Below, piece after piece: positions 1 to 5,899 of a stretch of 16,307 bases of DNA; position 1 is the stretch's first letter, and each line of letters begins with the position of its first letter. Both the position numbers and the translations under genes were made by a program. Location: positions 462 to 16,768 of the forward strand of contig DIZC01000096.1 in the NCBI GenBank assembly GCA_002429315.1, read 5' to 3'. Source of the DNA: Alphaproteobacteria bacterium UBA6038. GTDB lineage: Bacteria; Pseudomonadota; Alphaproteobacteria; Micropepsales; Micropepsaceae. Under the pieces are notes generated by a model. That model ran no database searches. It saw only the letters and a program-made list of their open reading frames with translations, and was not told the DNA's origin.

Positions 1-543
1 GGCCAGAACCGGCGTGAACCACCAGGCCGCTTCGCCGCGCCCAAACGGGCGGACCGAGGCAATCATTTCGACGCCCGCCGCCAGCCGGACCGTCTCCTCG
101 TGCGCCTTTCCAGCAGCGGCGCTGCGGGCGAGGCGATAGAGCATGGCGGCCGATCGTTCGGAGGTCAGCGCCAGTTCGGGCGGGGGGACAGCTCCGCCGG
201 GTTCCGCTCCAACCATTCGGCGATAGGCGTCGTTGCACTCCGAGACGCTGCCTTCCGCGCTGGTGATCGCCCAGGCGATGTGGCTGCGGGCCGCGGCCTC
301 CGCGATTCGGCGCGCGCCCGCGGCAGAGGCAGGGTCGCGGGGCCATGCCGCGAAGAGAAACAGCGAGGCGACCACGCCGATGCCCGCCAGCAGGAGGAAT
401 CCGGACCAGCCGGACGCCTCCGGCATGCCCACCGCGACGGCGGCTGCTGCGCAGGCCACGACACCGAACCCGCCGGCTGCCCAACGCCACGCGCCGGGTG
501 CGAATCGGTGCGGCTCGATACGAAGGCCGGGCGCGGAATCCAT
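1..543 (-). CDS. Membrane sensor histidine kinase, N-terminal part (CckA-like), cut by window edge
   Basis: An open frame runs from an ATG at 543 leftwards off the window without a stop, giving 181 N-terminal residues. Two hydrophobic segments (about residues 20-40 and 46-67, the second ending in LFLFAAWP) form a TM hairpin. A PAS-like region follows from about residue 75, containing SECNDAYRRMVG and AAWWFTP. Two TM helices followed by PAS domains is the layout of CckA, the hybrid kinase that feeds phosphate to CtrA through ChpT in alphaproteobacteria. The kinase and receiver domains are outside the window, so the CckA identity is an inference and another PAS sensor kinase is possible. The start has only a weak purine stretch (GCGGGG) before it. 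The 175 bases upstream, back to the end of the dioxygenase gene, must hold any promoter of its own; an 11-base palindrome there contains a GANTC site. Confidence 0.7.
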   Translation of the reverse strand, partial: MDSAPGLRIEPHRFAPGAWRWAAGGFGVVACAAAAVAVGMPEASGWSGFLLLAGIGVVASLFLFAAWPRDPASAAGARRIAEAAARSHIAWAITSAEGSVSECNDAYRRMVGAEPGGAVPPPELALTSERSAAMLYRLARSAAAGKAHEETVRLAAGVEMIASVRPFGRGEAAWWFTPVLA

Positions 544-556
544 CCCCGCAACAATA

Positions 557-567
557 ACCGAGTCGGT
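557..567. promoter_or_regulatory. 11-base palindrome ACCGAGTCGGT with GANTC core, upstream of the CckA-like gene
   Basis: ACCGA-G-TCGGT is a perfect palindrome around its central base, 14 bases upstream of the kinase start codon. Its core GAGTC is a GANTC methylation site of the CcrM type. Methylation-dependent control (GcrA/CcrM) of a cell-cycle kinase would make sense, but this is inference from one site. No clear -10/-35 pair was found. Confidence 0.35.
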
Positions 568-718
568 AAACGAATTGTTGATTTTTGCCGGATCGCTGCC
601 CGCGAAACGACGTCAACCCAACCGATCTGCGTGAAATGCGATCGAAGTGGTGCGCGCATCCTCCATCGCGCGAACCGGGAGAAGATCGTCCCTGCGCAGA
701 TCCGGTAAGCCCGCCGCC

Positions 719-1594
719 CTACTCCGCCGCGAGTTTCATTCGCGCCTGGTTGAACGGTTTGTCGCCGAGGACGGTTACCCGGTGCATCACGCGGCGATGC
801 GGCTGGAAATCGTCCACCGTGTAATGCTGCGTCACGCGATTGTCCCAGAAGGCGAGTGTGTTCGGCTTCCACCGCCAGTGGATCACGAATTCCGGCCGCT
901 GGACGTGTTCGGCCAGCAGCTCTATCAGCTTGGCGCTTTCCGCTTTCGTCAGCCCTAGAATGCGCGTTGTGAAGCCCGAGTTCACGAACAAGCCGTCGCG
1001 GCCGGTTTCCGGATGGGTGCGCACCAAAGGATGGGCGACCGGCGGATACTCGCGCCGGGCCCAGGCGTAGCGCTCGATGCCGACATTCAGGCTCGTCAGG
1101 TGGTCAGGCGGAAACGAGCGGGTAAAATCGTGCTCCGCATCGAGCGGCAGCAGGAAGGCGCGCAAGCTCGGCGACAGCGCGGCATAGGCCGCGCGCATGC
1201 TCGACCACAGCGTGTCGCCGCCTTCCGCCGGCACCTCGCGGGCATACAGCATCGATCCCATGGGTGGGGTTTCGATGAAGGTCACGTCGGCGCGCCACGC
1301 GCCCACATCGGTGTCGCTGGCGGGCTGATTGTCCAGCACCAGCACTTCCGGCGTGCCGGGCACGCTTGGGCGGATCGGGTGCAGGTGCAAAGGCCCAAAG
1401 CGGGCGGCGAAATCGCGCTGCTGCGCCGGCGTCAGCTCCTGGTTTTCGAAGAACAGCACCTCGTGCTTCAGCAGCGCCTGCCGGATTGCCACGATCGCCT
1501 CGCTGTCCAGCGGCGTCGCGAGGTCGAGCCCGCTTACCCGCGCGCCCAGCGTGGGCGACAGCGGCGTGATGTCCAGTGGGTGCGTTGACGCCAT
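719..1594 (-). CDS. TauD-like 2-oxoglutarate dioxygenase, copy A, with HxD histidine replaced by Arg
   Basis: This 291-residue protein lines up along its whole length with TauD (taurine dioxygenase, 283 aa). It keeps the LHLHP segment, the FVNSGFTTRI segment, the C-terminal WDNRVTQHY (distal iron ligand H257) and HRRVMHR with the 2-oxoglutarate/substrate arginines. The first iron-ligand motif, WHTD in TauD, reads W100-R101-A102-D103 here: codon CGC at 1292-1294 replaces the His codon. The residues matching TauD Tyr73 and Asn95, which I recall as taurine contacts, are Arg and Val. The start has a good Shine-Dalgarno (AGGAGAG, six bases upstream). The gene lies 81 bases downstream of copy B on the same strand, probably in one transcript. 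Family membership is secure. Catalytic activity as a normal Fe(II) oxygenase is doubtful, and the substrate is unknown. Confidence 0.9.
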   Translation of the reverse strand: MASTHPLDITPLSPTLGARVSGLDLATPLDSEAIVAIRQALLKHEVLFFENQELTPAQQRDFAARFGPLHLHPIRPSVPGTPEVLVLDNQPASDTDVGAWRADVTFIETPPMGSMLYAREVPAEGGDTLWSSMRAAYAALSPSLRAFLLPLDAEHDFTRSFPPDHLTSLNVGIERYAWARREYPPVAHPLVRTHPETGRDGLFVNSGFTTRILGLTKAESAKLIELLAEHVQRPEFVIHWRWKPNTLAFWDNRVTQHYTVDDFQPHRRVMHRVTVLGDKPFNQARMKLAAE

Positions 1595-1675
1595 GGCGCT
1601 CTCTCCTGTCTACCGATGCCGATTGCCTAACACGACTAACTCGGTAGAGTAAAGAGAGTTGCAGCGCGGATCGGT

Positions 1676-2554
1676 TTATTCCGCTGCGGCGCGGATGTCC
1701 CGCGGCAGGCGCGAGCGGTGGAAAGGCCGGTCGCCCAGGATGGTGGCGCGGTGCATCACCCGGCGGTGCGGCAGATAATCGTTCACCGCGTAGTGCTGCG
1801 TGATGCGGTTGTCCCAGAACGCGATGGCGTTCTCCTTCCAGCGCCAGCGGACATGAAATTCCGGCTTCTGGATGTGATCGAACAGCATATTCAGGATGGC
1901 GTCGCTCTCCTTGCGGCGGAGGCCCTTGATCCGCGCCGTGAAGCCGTAATTCACGAACAGCGCGTCTTCGCCGGTTTCCGGATGGGTGCGGATCACCGGA
2001 TGGATCACCGGCGGATGCTCGTCGACCGCCTTGGCGTGTTTGTCGGAGCCGGCCGCCTTGGCCACCGTTCCGCGCGCCGGAAAGCCACGGGCGAAATCGT
2101 GCACCGCATCGAGCGGCGCAAGAAACGCCTGCATGGTGGGGCTGAGCGCTTCGTATGCCGCACGCATGTTGCACCATAGCGTGTCGCCGCCGTCCGGCGG
2201 CAACTGCTTGGCGTAGAGCACCGCGCCGAGCGGCGGCGTTTCGATGAAGGTGACGTCGGTGTGCCAAGCGTCATTGTCGGTCGGATTGCCGGCGTGATTG
2301 TCCAGGATGAACATCTCCGGCGCTTGCGGCACGCCGGGATAGAGCGGGTGCGTGTGCAGGCGGCCAAAGCGCGCGGCGAAATCGCGGTGCTGCACCGGCG
2401 CGATGTGCTGGTCCTCGAAAAAAATGACCCGGTGCTTGAGCAGCGCCGCGCGGATCTGGGCGATCGTCTCGTCATCGATCGCCTGCGACAGGTCCACGCC
2501 TTCGATCAGCGCACCGATGGTGGGCGTCAGCGTCTTAATGCGCAGTGCGGGCAT
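1676..2554 (-). CDS. TauD/TfdA-family 2-oxoglutarate-dependent dioxygenase, copy B
   Basis: From the ATG at 2554 this is 292 residues. That start is preferred over the upstream TTG at 2581 because GGGAGAGG lies just before it and the length then matches copy A and TauD. The facial triad is intact: H98-T-D100 in NDAWHTDVTF and H254 in FWDNRITQHY. The HRRVMHR arginines are present, as are the TauD-like substrate-pocket positions HPLYP and DNDAW. TauD hydroxylates taurine, which then breaks down to sulfite and aminoacetaldehyde, using Fe(II) and 2-oxoglutarate. Closeness to TauD makes a small sulfonate plausible, but no tauABC or ssu transporter genes are visible, so other substrates of the family remain possible. 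It is the first gene of a probable two-gene operon with the diverged copy A. Confidence 0.92.
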   Translation of the reverse strand: MPALRIKTLTPTIGALIEGVDLSQAIDDETIAQIRAALLKHRVIFFEDQHIAPVQHRDFAARFGRLHTHPLYPGVPQAPEMFILDNHAGNPTDNDAWHTDVTFIETPPLGAVLYAKQLPPDGGDTLWCNMRAAYEALSPTMQAFLAPLDAVHDFARGFPARGTVAKAAGSDKHAKAVDEHPPVIHPVIRTHPETGEDALFVNYGFTARIKGLRRKESDAILNMLFDHIQKPEFHVRWRWKENAIAFWDNRITQHYAVNDYLPHRRVMHRATILGDRPFHRSRLPRDIRAAAE

Positions 2555-3007
2555 GGCCCCTCTCCCATCGCTGATCGACAATGTCTGTCAAAGCGTCACT
2601 TAATTCCACTGCGAGCCGTTTCGTCCGGTCTTTTGATCGCCGCCGCCTTGGCAAGCATGCCGACCGTTCCGGCTCAACCACCACCGTCACTCGCCACCGG
2701 GATCCGGCTGCAGATACCGCCAACGGGCACGACGCTGTCCCGGTCACGCCGGTGAGCGCGCCGTAGCGCGCTTTCGACGGCCGCTAATGCCGGCGAAAGA
2801 GGGCGCGCAGCAGCCGCGCGATCCAGCCCGCATCCCGGGCGGGAAGCGTCCAGGACCGCTCGGCGCCGGAGCGCACGGGAACCAGGTGACCCAACATCGA
2901 CACGACTCCGAGATGCACCGTGTACGGACAATACGCCGAATCTGCGACGACGCAATGACGGCGGCCCGTGTGCAGATGAACGCTGCGCCGCTTCGGTTAA
3001 GCTCCGA
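2555..3007. other. Intergenic stretch between dioxygenase copy B and the DUF6456-type gene
   Basis: This 453-base stretch holds no long convincing gene. It contains the possible 37-codon frame, a GANTC site (GAATC, 2938-2942), and a perfect TTGACA reading on the minus strand (2591-2586) without a good -10 at the right distance. The CtrA palindrome sits at its right edge. It is long enough to carry the promoter and leader of the dioxygenase operon. Confidence 0.5.
2784..2897 (-). CDS. Possible small protein, 37 residues
   Basis: In the gap between the DUF6456-type gene and dioxygenase copy B, an ATG at 2897 with GGAG eight bases upstream opens a 37-codon frame ending in TAG. The protein begins MLGHLVPVR and ends in a basic, amphipathic ARLLRALFRRH. 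About 30 of 36 sense codons end in G or C, as in real genes of this chromosome, but random frames in GC-rich DNA can also do this. A CtrA palindrome and a GANTC site lie upstream on the side a promoter would be. No family recognised; it may simply be leader sequence. Confidence 0.3.
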   Translation of the reverse strand: MLGHLVPVRSGAERSWTLPARDAGWIARLLRALFRRH

Positions 3008-3013
3008 TTAACC
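2995..3013. promoter_or_regulatory. Perfect palindromic CtrA box, GGTTAA-N7-TTAACC
   Basis: Two TTAA half-sites (2997-3000 and 3008-3011) are separated by exactly seven bases. They extend outwards to GGTTAA and TTAACC, making a perfect palindrome apart from the spacer. TTAA-N7-TTAA is the consensus for CtrA, the master cell-cycle response regulator of alphaproteobacteria. The right half-site contains the TAA stop codon of the DUF6456-type gene, so the site serves the gap to its left: the dioxygenase operon, the possible small gene, or an unseen RNA. Function is inferred from the match. Confidence 0.6.
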
Positions 3014-3799
3014 ACCGGCCGCCTCCGCGAACTCCGCCGACCAGCCGCGCACCCGCGAAGGCGCCGCCCCGCGCCTGAGTCCGTAATGGGCGGCGAGCCG
3101 GTCCAGCGCCAGGCCCAGCACCACCTTGCCGGAGCGCTTCGGCCAGCCTTTGTCGGCTTCCGCCGCCGGCAAGCCGCGCAGCGCGCAGCACACGTCGAAC
3201 AGCAGGTCGGACAGGCCCGGCCCGACGGCAGACAGCGCGCGGGAGAAGCGCTCCTTGGCTGCCAGCACGCTGTCGGGAATCGCCGCCGCATTGCCGGCGC
3301 CGCTCCCCCGCACCGTGCTCAGATCGGTGCCGGTCCGCGGCTCGAGCCCGGCCAGGGTGTAGTCGCGGCGCAGGCGCTCGCCGGCCTCGAACTGCGCCTC
3401 GTCGATGCTTCCGCGCGCCTTCAGCCAGCCGAGCGGAGATTCGCCTTCGTTCACCACCACGACGCATTCCTCGCCGGATTCGTCGCGCGTGAGCCGCAGG
3501 CCCAGCAGCTGATGCTGCGCCACGAAGGCGTCGACGCCGGCGGTGTCCGCCGCAATCCAGCTGCGCCCGGCCTCGCTGAGGACCAGCCCGGAATGGCCGC
3601 CGCGCTCGATCCAGCCGCGCCGGCGAAAGGCGGCGACCGTCTCTGCGGTTGCCTTGGTGCGCCCGGACTCCGGGTCGCCGCGCTGCACCACCGCCCAGCC
3701 GCCGTCGTCGAGCGGCACCAGCCGGCTGCGTGCCGGCGCCAGCTTGCGCAGCACCCGGCGGGCTTCCCGCAGGAGTTCGTTTTCCGTGGGCCCGCTCAT
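3008..3799 (-). CDS. DUF6456 domain-containing protein (probable DNA-binding regulator)
   Basis: The 263-residue protein starts at the ATG at 3799, which overlaps the upstream stop as ATGA and so is probably translated by coupling; a longer frame to 3841 is less likely. The N-terminal half has a winged-helix-like stretch around residues 50-82 (AETVAAFRRRGWIERGG, LSEAGRSWI). The C-terminal half (about 120-245), with EAGERLRRDYTLAGLEPR and later VLGLALDRLAAHYG, matches my recollection of DUF6456, an alphaproteobacterial domain of unknown function. Pairing with a DnaA domain IV-like gene suggests a regulatory complex or a shared target. A perfect CtrA box overlaps its stop codon. The family call is from memory and the exact function is unknown. 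Confidence 0.75.
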   Translation of the reverse strand: MSGPTENELLREARRVLRKLAPARSRLVPLDDGGWAVVQRGDPESGRTKATAETVAAFRRRGWIERGGHSGLVLSEAGRSWIAADTAGVDAFVAQHQLLGLRLTRDESGEECVVVVNEGESPLGWLKARGSIDEAQFEAGERLRRDYTLAGLEPRTGTDLSTVRGSGAGNAAAIPDSVLAAKERFSRALSAVGPGLSDLLFDVCCALRGLPAAEADKGWPKRSGKVVLGLALDRLAAHYGLRRGAAPSRVRGWSAEFAEAAGG

Positions 3800-4131
3800 A
3801 CCGGCATCCCCGCGGCGCGCCGGAGGAAACTTTCCAGCCACTCGACCGTGCGGTCGAAGCCGGGATCGTCGCGCGCCTCTTCGACCCGGCGGCAGGCATG
3901 AAGAACCGCCGGATGGGTGCGCCGGAAGGCGCGCGCGATTTCGCGGGCGCCCAGTTTCAGGACCGTGCGCGAAAGATACATCGCCACCTGTCGGGCCTTG
4001 ACAGCCCGGTCGCTGCCGGTCTCGGACGCTGTGATTGCATCCAGCGGGATGCCGTAGCTGTGGGCTGCCACCGCCTGCGCCACCCCAACGGCCCAGTTGA
4101 ATTTTTCCTTCCTTGTGCTGTTCTCCACCAT
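3796..4131 (-). CDS. Stand-alone DnaA domain IV-like helix-turn-helix protein
   Basis: The protein is 111 residues from the ATG at 4131. It matches only the C-terminal DNA-binding domain of DnaA: a basic helix (KARQVAMYLSRTVL, residues 45-58), then the helix-turn-helix EIARAFRRTHPAVLHACRRV (64-83), the counterpart of the DnaA signature. There is no AAA+ ATPase region, so it cannot act as an initiator. In the recognition loop, DnaA has RDHTTV while this protein has RTHPAV, so two DnaA-box-contacting residues differ and only the His is kept. The start at 4131 is chosen because GGGGA lies six bases upstream and a plausible promoter would leave only a few bases of leader before the other ATG at 4161. 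It overlaps the next gene as ATGA. Confidence 0.8.
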   Translation of the reverse strand: MVENSTRKEKFNWAVGVAQAVAAHSYGIPLDAITASETGSDRAVKARQVAMYLSRTVLKLGAREIARAFRRTHPAVLHACRRVEEARDDPGFDRTVEWLESFLRRAAGMPV

Positions 4132-4171
4132 GTTCTGTCCCCAGCTCTCACTTTGAAGCATCGTTAGAGGA

Positions 4172-4199
4172 ATGATAGCACAGAATGGACGTTGGTAAA
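4172..4199 (-). promoter_or_regulatory. Putative sigma70-type promoter of the DnaA-like gene
   Basis: Reading the minus strand, TTTACC (4199-4194), a 16-base spacer and TATCAT (4177-4172) give four and five matches to TTGACA and TATAAT. Transcription would start near 4165 and leave about 34 bases before the ATG at 4131. Prediction by eye. Confidence 0.4.
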
Positions 4200-4220
4200 C
4201 GTAACAGGAACAAATATTTT
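4192..4220 (+). promoter_or_regulatory. Putative promoter of the CBS gene, overlapping the divergent promoter
   Basis: TTGGTA (4192-4197), a 17-base spacer and TATTTT (4215-4220) match the -35/-10 consensus at four positions each. It shares bases 4192-4199 with the putative minus-strand promoter, so RNA polymerase could not occupy both at once. Its transcript would have a leader of about 150 bases. Prediction by eye. Confidence 0.35.
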
Positions 4221-4374
4221 ATGGGTGTCGATAAGCCTTTGGTTTCCTTTGGCGAATCTGCCACGGAAGAGGCGGAGCCGGCGGGGCGAAGCGGTAAGCG
4301 GACAGATTCGGCCCAAGTGGACTTTCCCTGTCCAAACTTGCCTTAGGACCGGGGGAGGACGTACCAAACCCCCG

Positions 4375-4839
4375 ATGACCTGCGCCACGATCATGACCGC
4401 GAACCCGCTCACGGTGCGCGATGAGGAGACGGTGGGCGAGGCCGCCGCCAGGCTCATCGAGCACCGCTACATCAACGTTCCGGTGGTGGACGCATCGGGC
4501 AGATTCATTGGCATGTTCGGCATCTACGATCTCTTCAGTCAGCTGATCCCAAGGGTGGCGCTGGCGGGCGGGCTGCTGGCGAACCTGCGCTTCATGGGCG
4601 ACGATCCCGGCGCGCTGCGTACGCGATTCGGCGAGATCCAGTCGCGCCGGGTGGGGGAGGTCGCCGACCGCAGCGTCCGCGCGCTCTATCCCGACACGCC
4701 GCAGATCGAGGCGCTGCGCCTGTTCTGCCAGGAGCACGCCACCTTGCCGGTGGTGGAGCGCGAGACGAAGAAACTCGTCGGCATCGTGTCGTACTGGGAT
4801 GCGGTGTGCGCCCTCACCGGCGTGGGCAAGCCCGGCTAG
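4375..4839 (+). CDS. Two-CBS-domain protein
   Basis: From the ATG at 4375 the product is 154 residues and consists of one CBS pair. CBS1 covers roughly residues 5-55 (MTANPLTVRDEETVGEAAA, then NVPVVDASGRFIGMFG) and CBS2 roughly residues 95-150 (LPVVERETKKLVGIVSYWD). CBS pairs bind adenine nucleotides and usually act as energy or ligand sensors regulating a partner protein. No catalytic or membrane domain is fused here, so it is a free-standing CBS protein with unknown partner. The frame stays open back to 4192, but that part has no CBS homology and covers the promoter region. A GGAGG sits 16 bases before the chosen start, rather far, so the start is moderately certain. The last 88 coding bases are repeated downstream in a degenerate copy. 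Confidence 0.8.
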   Translation: MTCATIMTANPLTVRDEETVGEAAARLIEHRYINVPVVDASGRFIGMFGIYDLFSQLIPRVALAGGLLANLRFMGDDPGALRTRFGEIQSRRVGEVADRSVRALYPDTPQIEALRLFCQEHATLPVVERETKKLVGIVSYWDAVCALTGVGKPG

Positions 4840-4851
4840 GCAAGCGGTGAG
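4752..4851 (+). repeat. 100-base direct repeat, copy 1 (3' end of CBS gene)
   Basis: Covers the last 88 bases of the CBS gene including its stop codon plus 12 bases beyond. Aligned without gaps to 5088-5187, 89 of 100 positions are identical by hand count. This is the intact copy. Confidence 0.9.
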
Positions 4852-5087
4852 TTATTCATCACCCTGTGCCCCTCAGGGGGAGAGGGCAGGGTGAGCGGGA
4901 TGGTCGAGCCGGACACAATCGAGAAACGCAAGCAGCGCGCGCTCAATCGCCTGCGCGCGAATGAGATGCAGCATGATCCGCCTCAAATTCACCTTCCCCA
5001 ACGCGGGGAGGTCGACCCATTGAGCGAAGCGAGAATAGATCGGGTGGGGGGAATCCTGTGCACGACGCTCCCCACCCGAAGCGGCTC
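4852..5087. repeat. Hairpin-rich intergenic element between the two CBS 3' ends
   Basis: This 236-base spacer has three foldback segments: ACCCTG (4861-4866) against CAGGGT (4887-4892) with GC-rich inner pairing; CCCC (4996-4999) against GGGG (5005-5008); and CGGGTGGGG (5041-5049) against CCCCACCCG (5070-5078). The first, just after the CBS gene, could end its transcript, though no T-run follows. The sequence has the look of dispersed intergenic palindromes. No gene is recognised; the open frame crossing it (4891-5175) gains its CBS-like tail only from the duplicated segment. Confidence 0.55.
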
Positions 5088-5187
5088 GGTGGAGCGCGAG
5101 ACGAAAAAACTCGTCGGCATCGTGCCGTACTGGGATGCGGTGTGGGCCGTCACCGGCTTGTGCAAGGCGTGCTAGGCAAACAGTGAG
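5088..5187 (+). pseudogene. Decayed second copy of the CBS gene 3' end
   Basis: Bases 5088-5187 repeat 4752-4851 with 11 mismatches. The fragment still reads VERETKKLVGIVPYWDAV and ends at the matching TAG (5173-5175), but the last residues have drifted (TGLCKAC against TGVGKPG) and nothing upstream resembles the rest of a CBS protein. It is the remnant of a tandem CBS paralogue or of a partial duplication, separated from copy 1 by a palindromic element. Confidence 0.8.
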
Positions 5188-5260
5188 CTTGCCTAATATC
5201 CGGGGAACGAGTCTAGAGTAGGCCTGCTCGCGCAACATACGTGCCCGAGGTAGATGGGAT

Positions 5261-5899
5261 ATGATTGTTTGGCTTGCTTCCTTCCCGCGCTCCGGAAATG
5301 CCCTGACCCGCTTTATCCTGCAAAGCTGCTTTGGGGCCCGCAACAATCATGTTCCGCCCGGTAAATTATCTGAAGCGCGAGAAGCGGGGGCTGTCTGGTT
5401 TGCTAAGACGCACGAAACAGATGTGCCCGAAGATGAACCGGCGATTTGCATCATTCGCGATGGCCGAGCCGCTCTGTCATCATTCCATCGCTACTTGCGC
5501 GATTTTGCTAATAGCAAAGTCTCCTTAGAACGAGTTGTTCAGGGGCGGCCGCGGTCTTGGAGCGATCACATCAACTGGATACTCTCGCGTGATCCAAGCA
5601 ATACGCTGGTCCTGCGCTATGAAGAGCTGATCGAAACACATAACTTCACGTTGAGACGGATAGCGACGTTTACAAGGCTCCCCTTACTTCGTCCGTTCAA
5701 GAATGCATTCGATGCCTTCCACAAAGCAAATCCGAAGATGTTTGGCGTGGGAGGCAATGGGCTCGGAATCGCTGAGGTAGAAAGGGAATGCGGAGAGGTC
5801 TTCTGGCGAGTCAACGGGGACGCCATGCGCGCTCTTGGCTATGAACAATGTCCATGCCTTAAAACGGCAGAACAACAACCTGATATTCATCCAGCGTAA
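5261..5899 (+). CDS. Sulfotransferase domain protein (PAPS-dependent)
   Basis: The 212-residue protein starts LASFPRSGNALTRF; residues 7-14 form the 5'-phosphosulfate loop of the Sulfotransfer_1 family, which moves sulfate from PAPS to a hydroxyl or amine. KTH at 49-51 sits where the catalytic Lys/His are expected. IIRDGRAALSSF (65-75) fits the 3'-phosphate-binding motif, with R66 and S73/S74. LRYEEL (118-123) and a terminal RALGY are family-typical. There is no signal peptide or TM, so it is cytosolic. At 212 residues it is short for the family but the core appears complete. GAGG about ten bases before the ATG serves as ribosome site. Base composition (29 of 60 G/C at 5641-5700) is far below the flanks, suggesting transfer. 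Its acceptor is unknown; a surface polysaccharide or lipid is possible. Its last 41 bases overlap the convergent gene. Confidence 0.85.
   Translation: MIVWLASFPRSGNALTRFILQSCFGARNNHVPPGKLSEAREAGAVWFAKTHETDVPEDEPAICIIRDGRAALSSFHRYLRDFANSKVSLERVVQGRPRSWSDHINWILSRDPSNTLVLRYEELIETHNFTLRRIATFTRLPLLRPFKNAFDAFHKANPKMFGVGGNGLGIAEVERECGEVFWRVNGDAMRALGYEQCPCLKTAEQQPDIHPA

Noticed and set aside
165..872. 235-residue minus-strand frame over the CckA-like N-terminus
   Set aside because: Different frame from the kinase; Arg/Pro-rich composition with no motif. The real frame runs off the window edge with two TM segments and a PAS region.
1104..2267. 387-residue minus-strand frame spanning both dioxygenases
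   Set aside because: Out of frame with both TauD genes and full of Arg, Ala and His; a GC-rich shadow frame, not a fusion.
2586..2591. TTGACA as -35 of the dioxygenase promoter
   Set aside because: No acceptable -10 at 16-18 bases, and a start there would leave the ribosome site at the very 5' end.
2674..3291. 205-residue minus-strand frame over the gap and the DUF6456-type gene
   Set aside because: Basic low-complexity shadow frame; much of it overlaps the well-supported DUF6456-type gene in another frame.
4192..4374. 61-residue N-terminal extension of the CBS protein
   Set aside because: Starts from TTG inside the putative promoter, has no CBS similarity, and the ATG at 4375 begins the domain cleanly.
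4891..5175. 94-residue gene after the CBS gene
   Set aside because: Only the last 29 residues resemble anything, and that part is the duplicated CBS 3' end; the rest is the palindromic spacer.
719..5899. Sulfur-metabolism cluster linking TauD copies with the sulfotransferase
   Set aside because: The genes are 2.7 kb apart, on opposite strands, differ strongly in base composition, and have regulators between them; no shared operon or PAPS genes.
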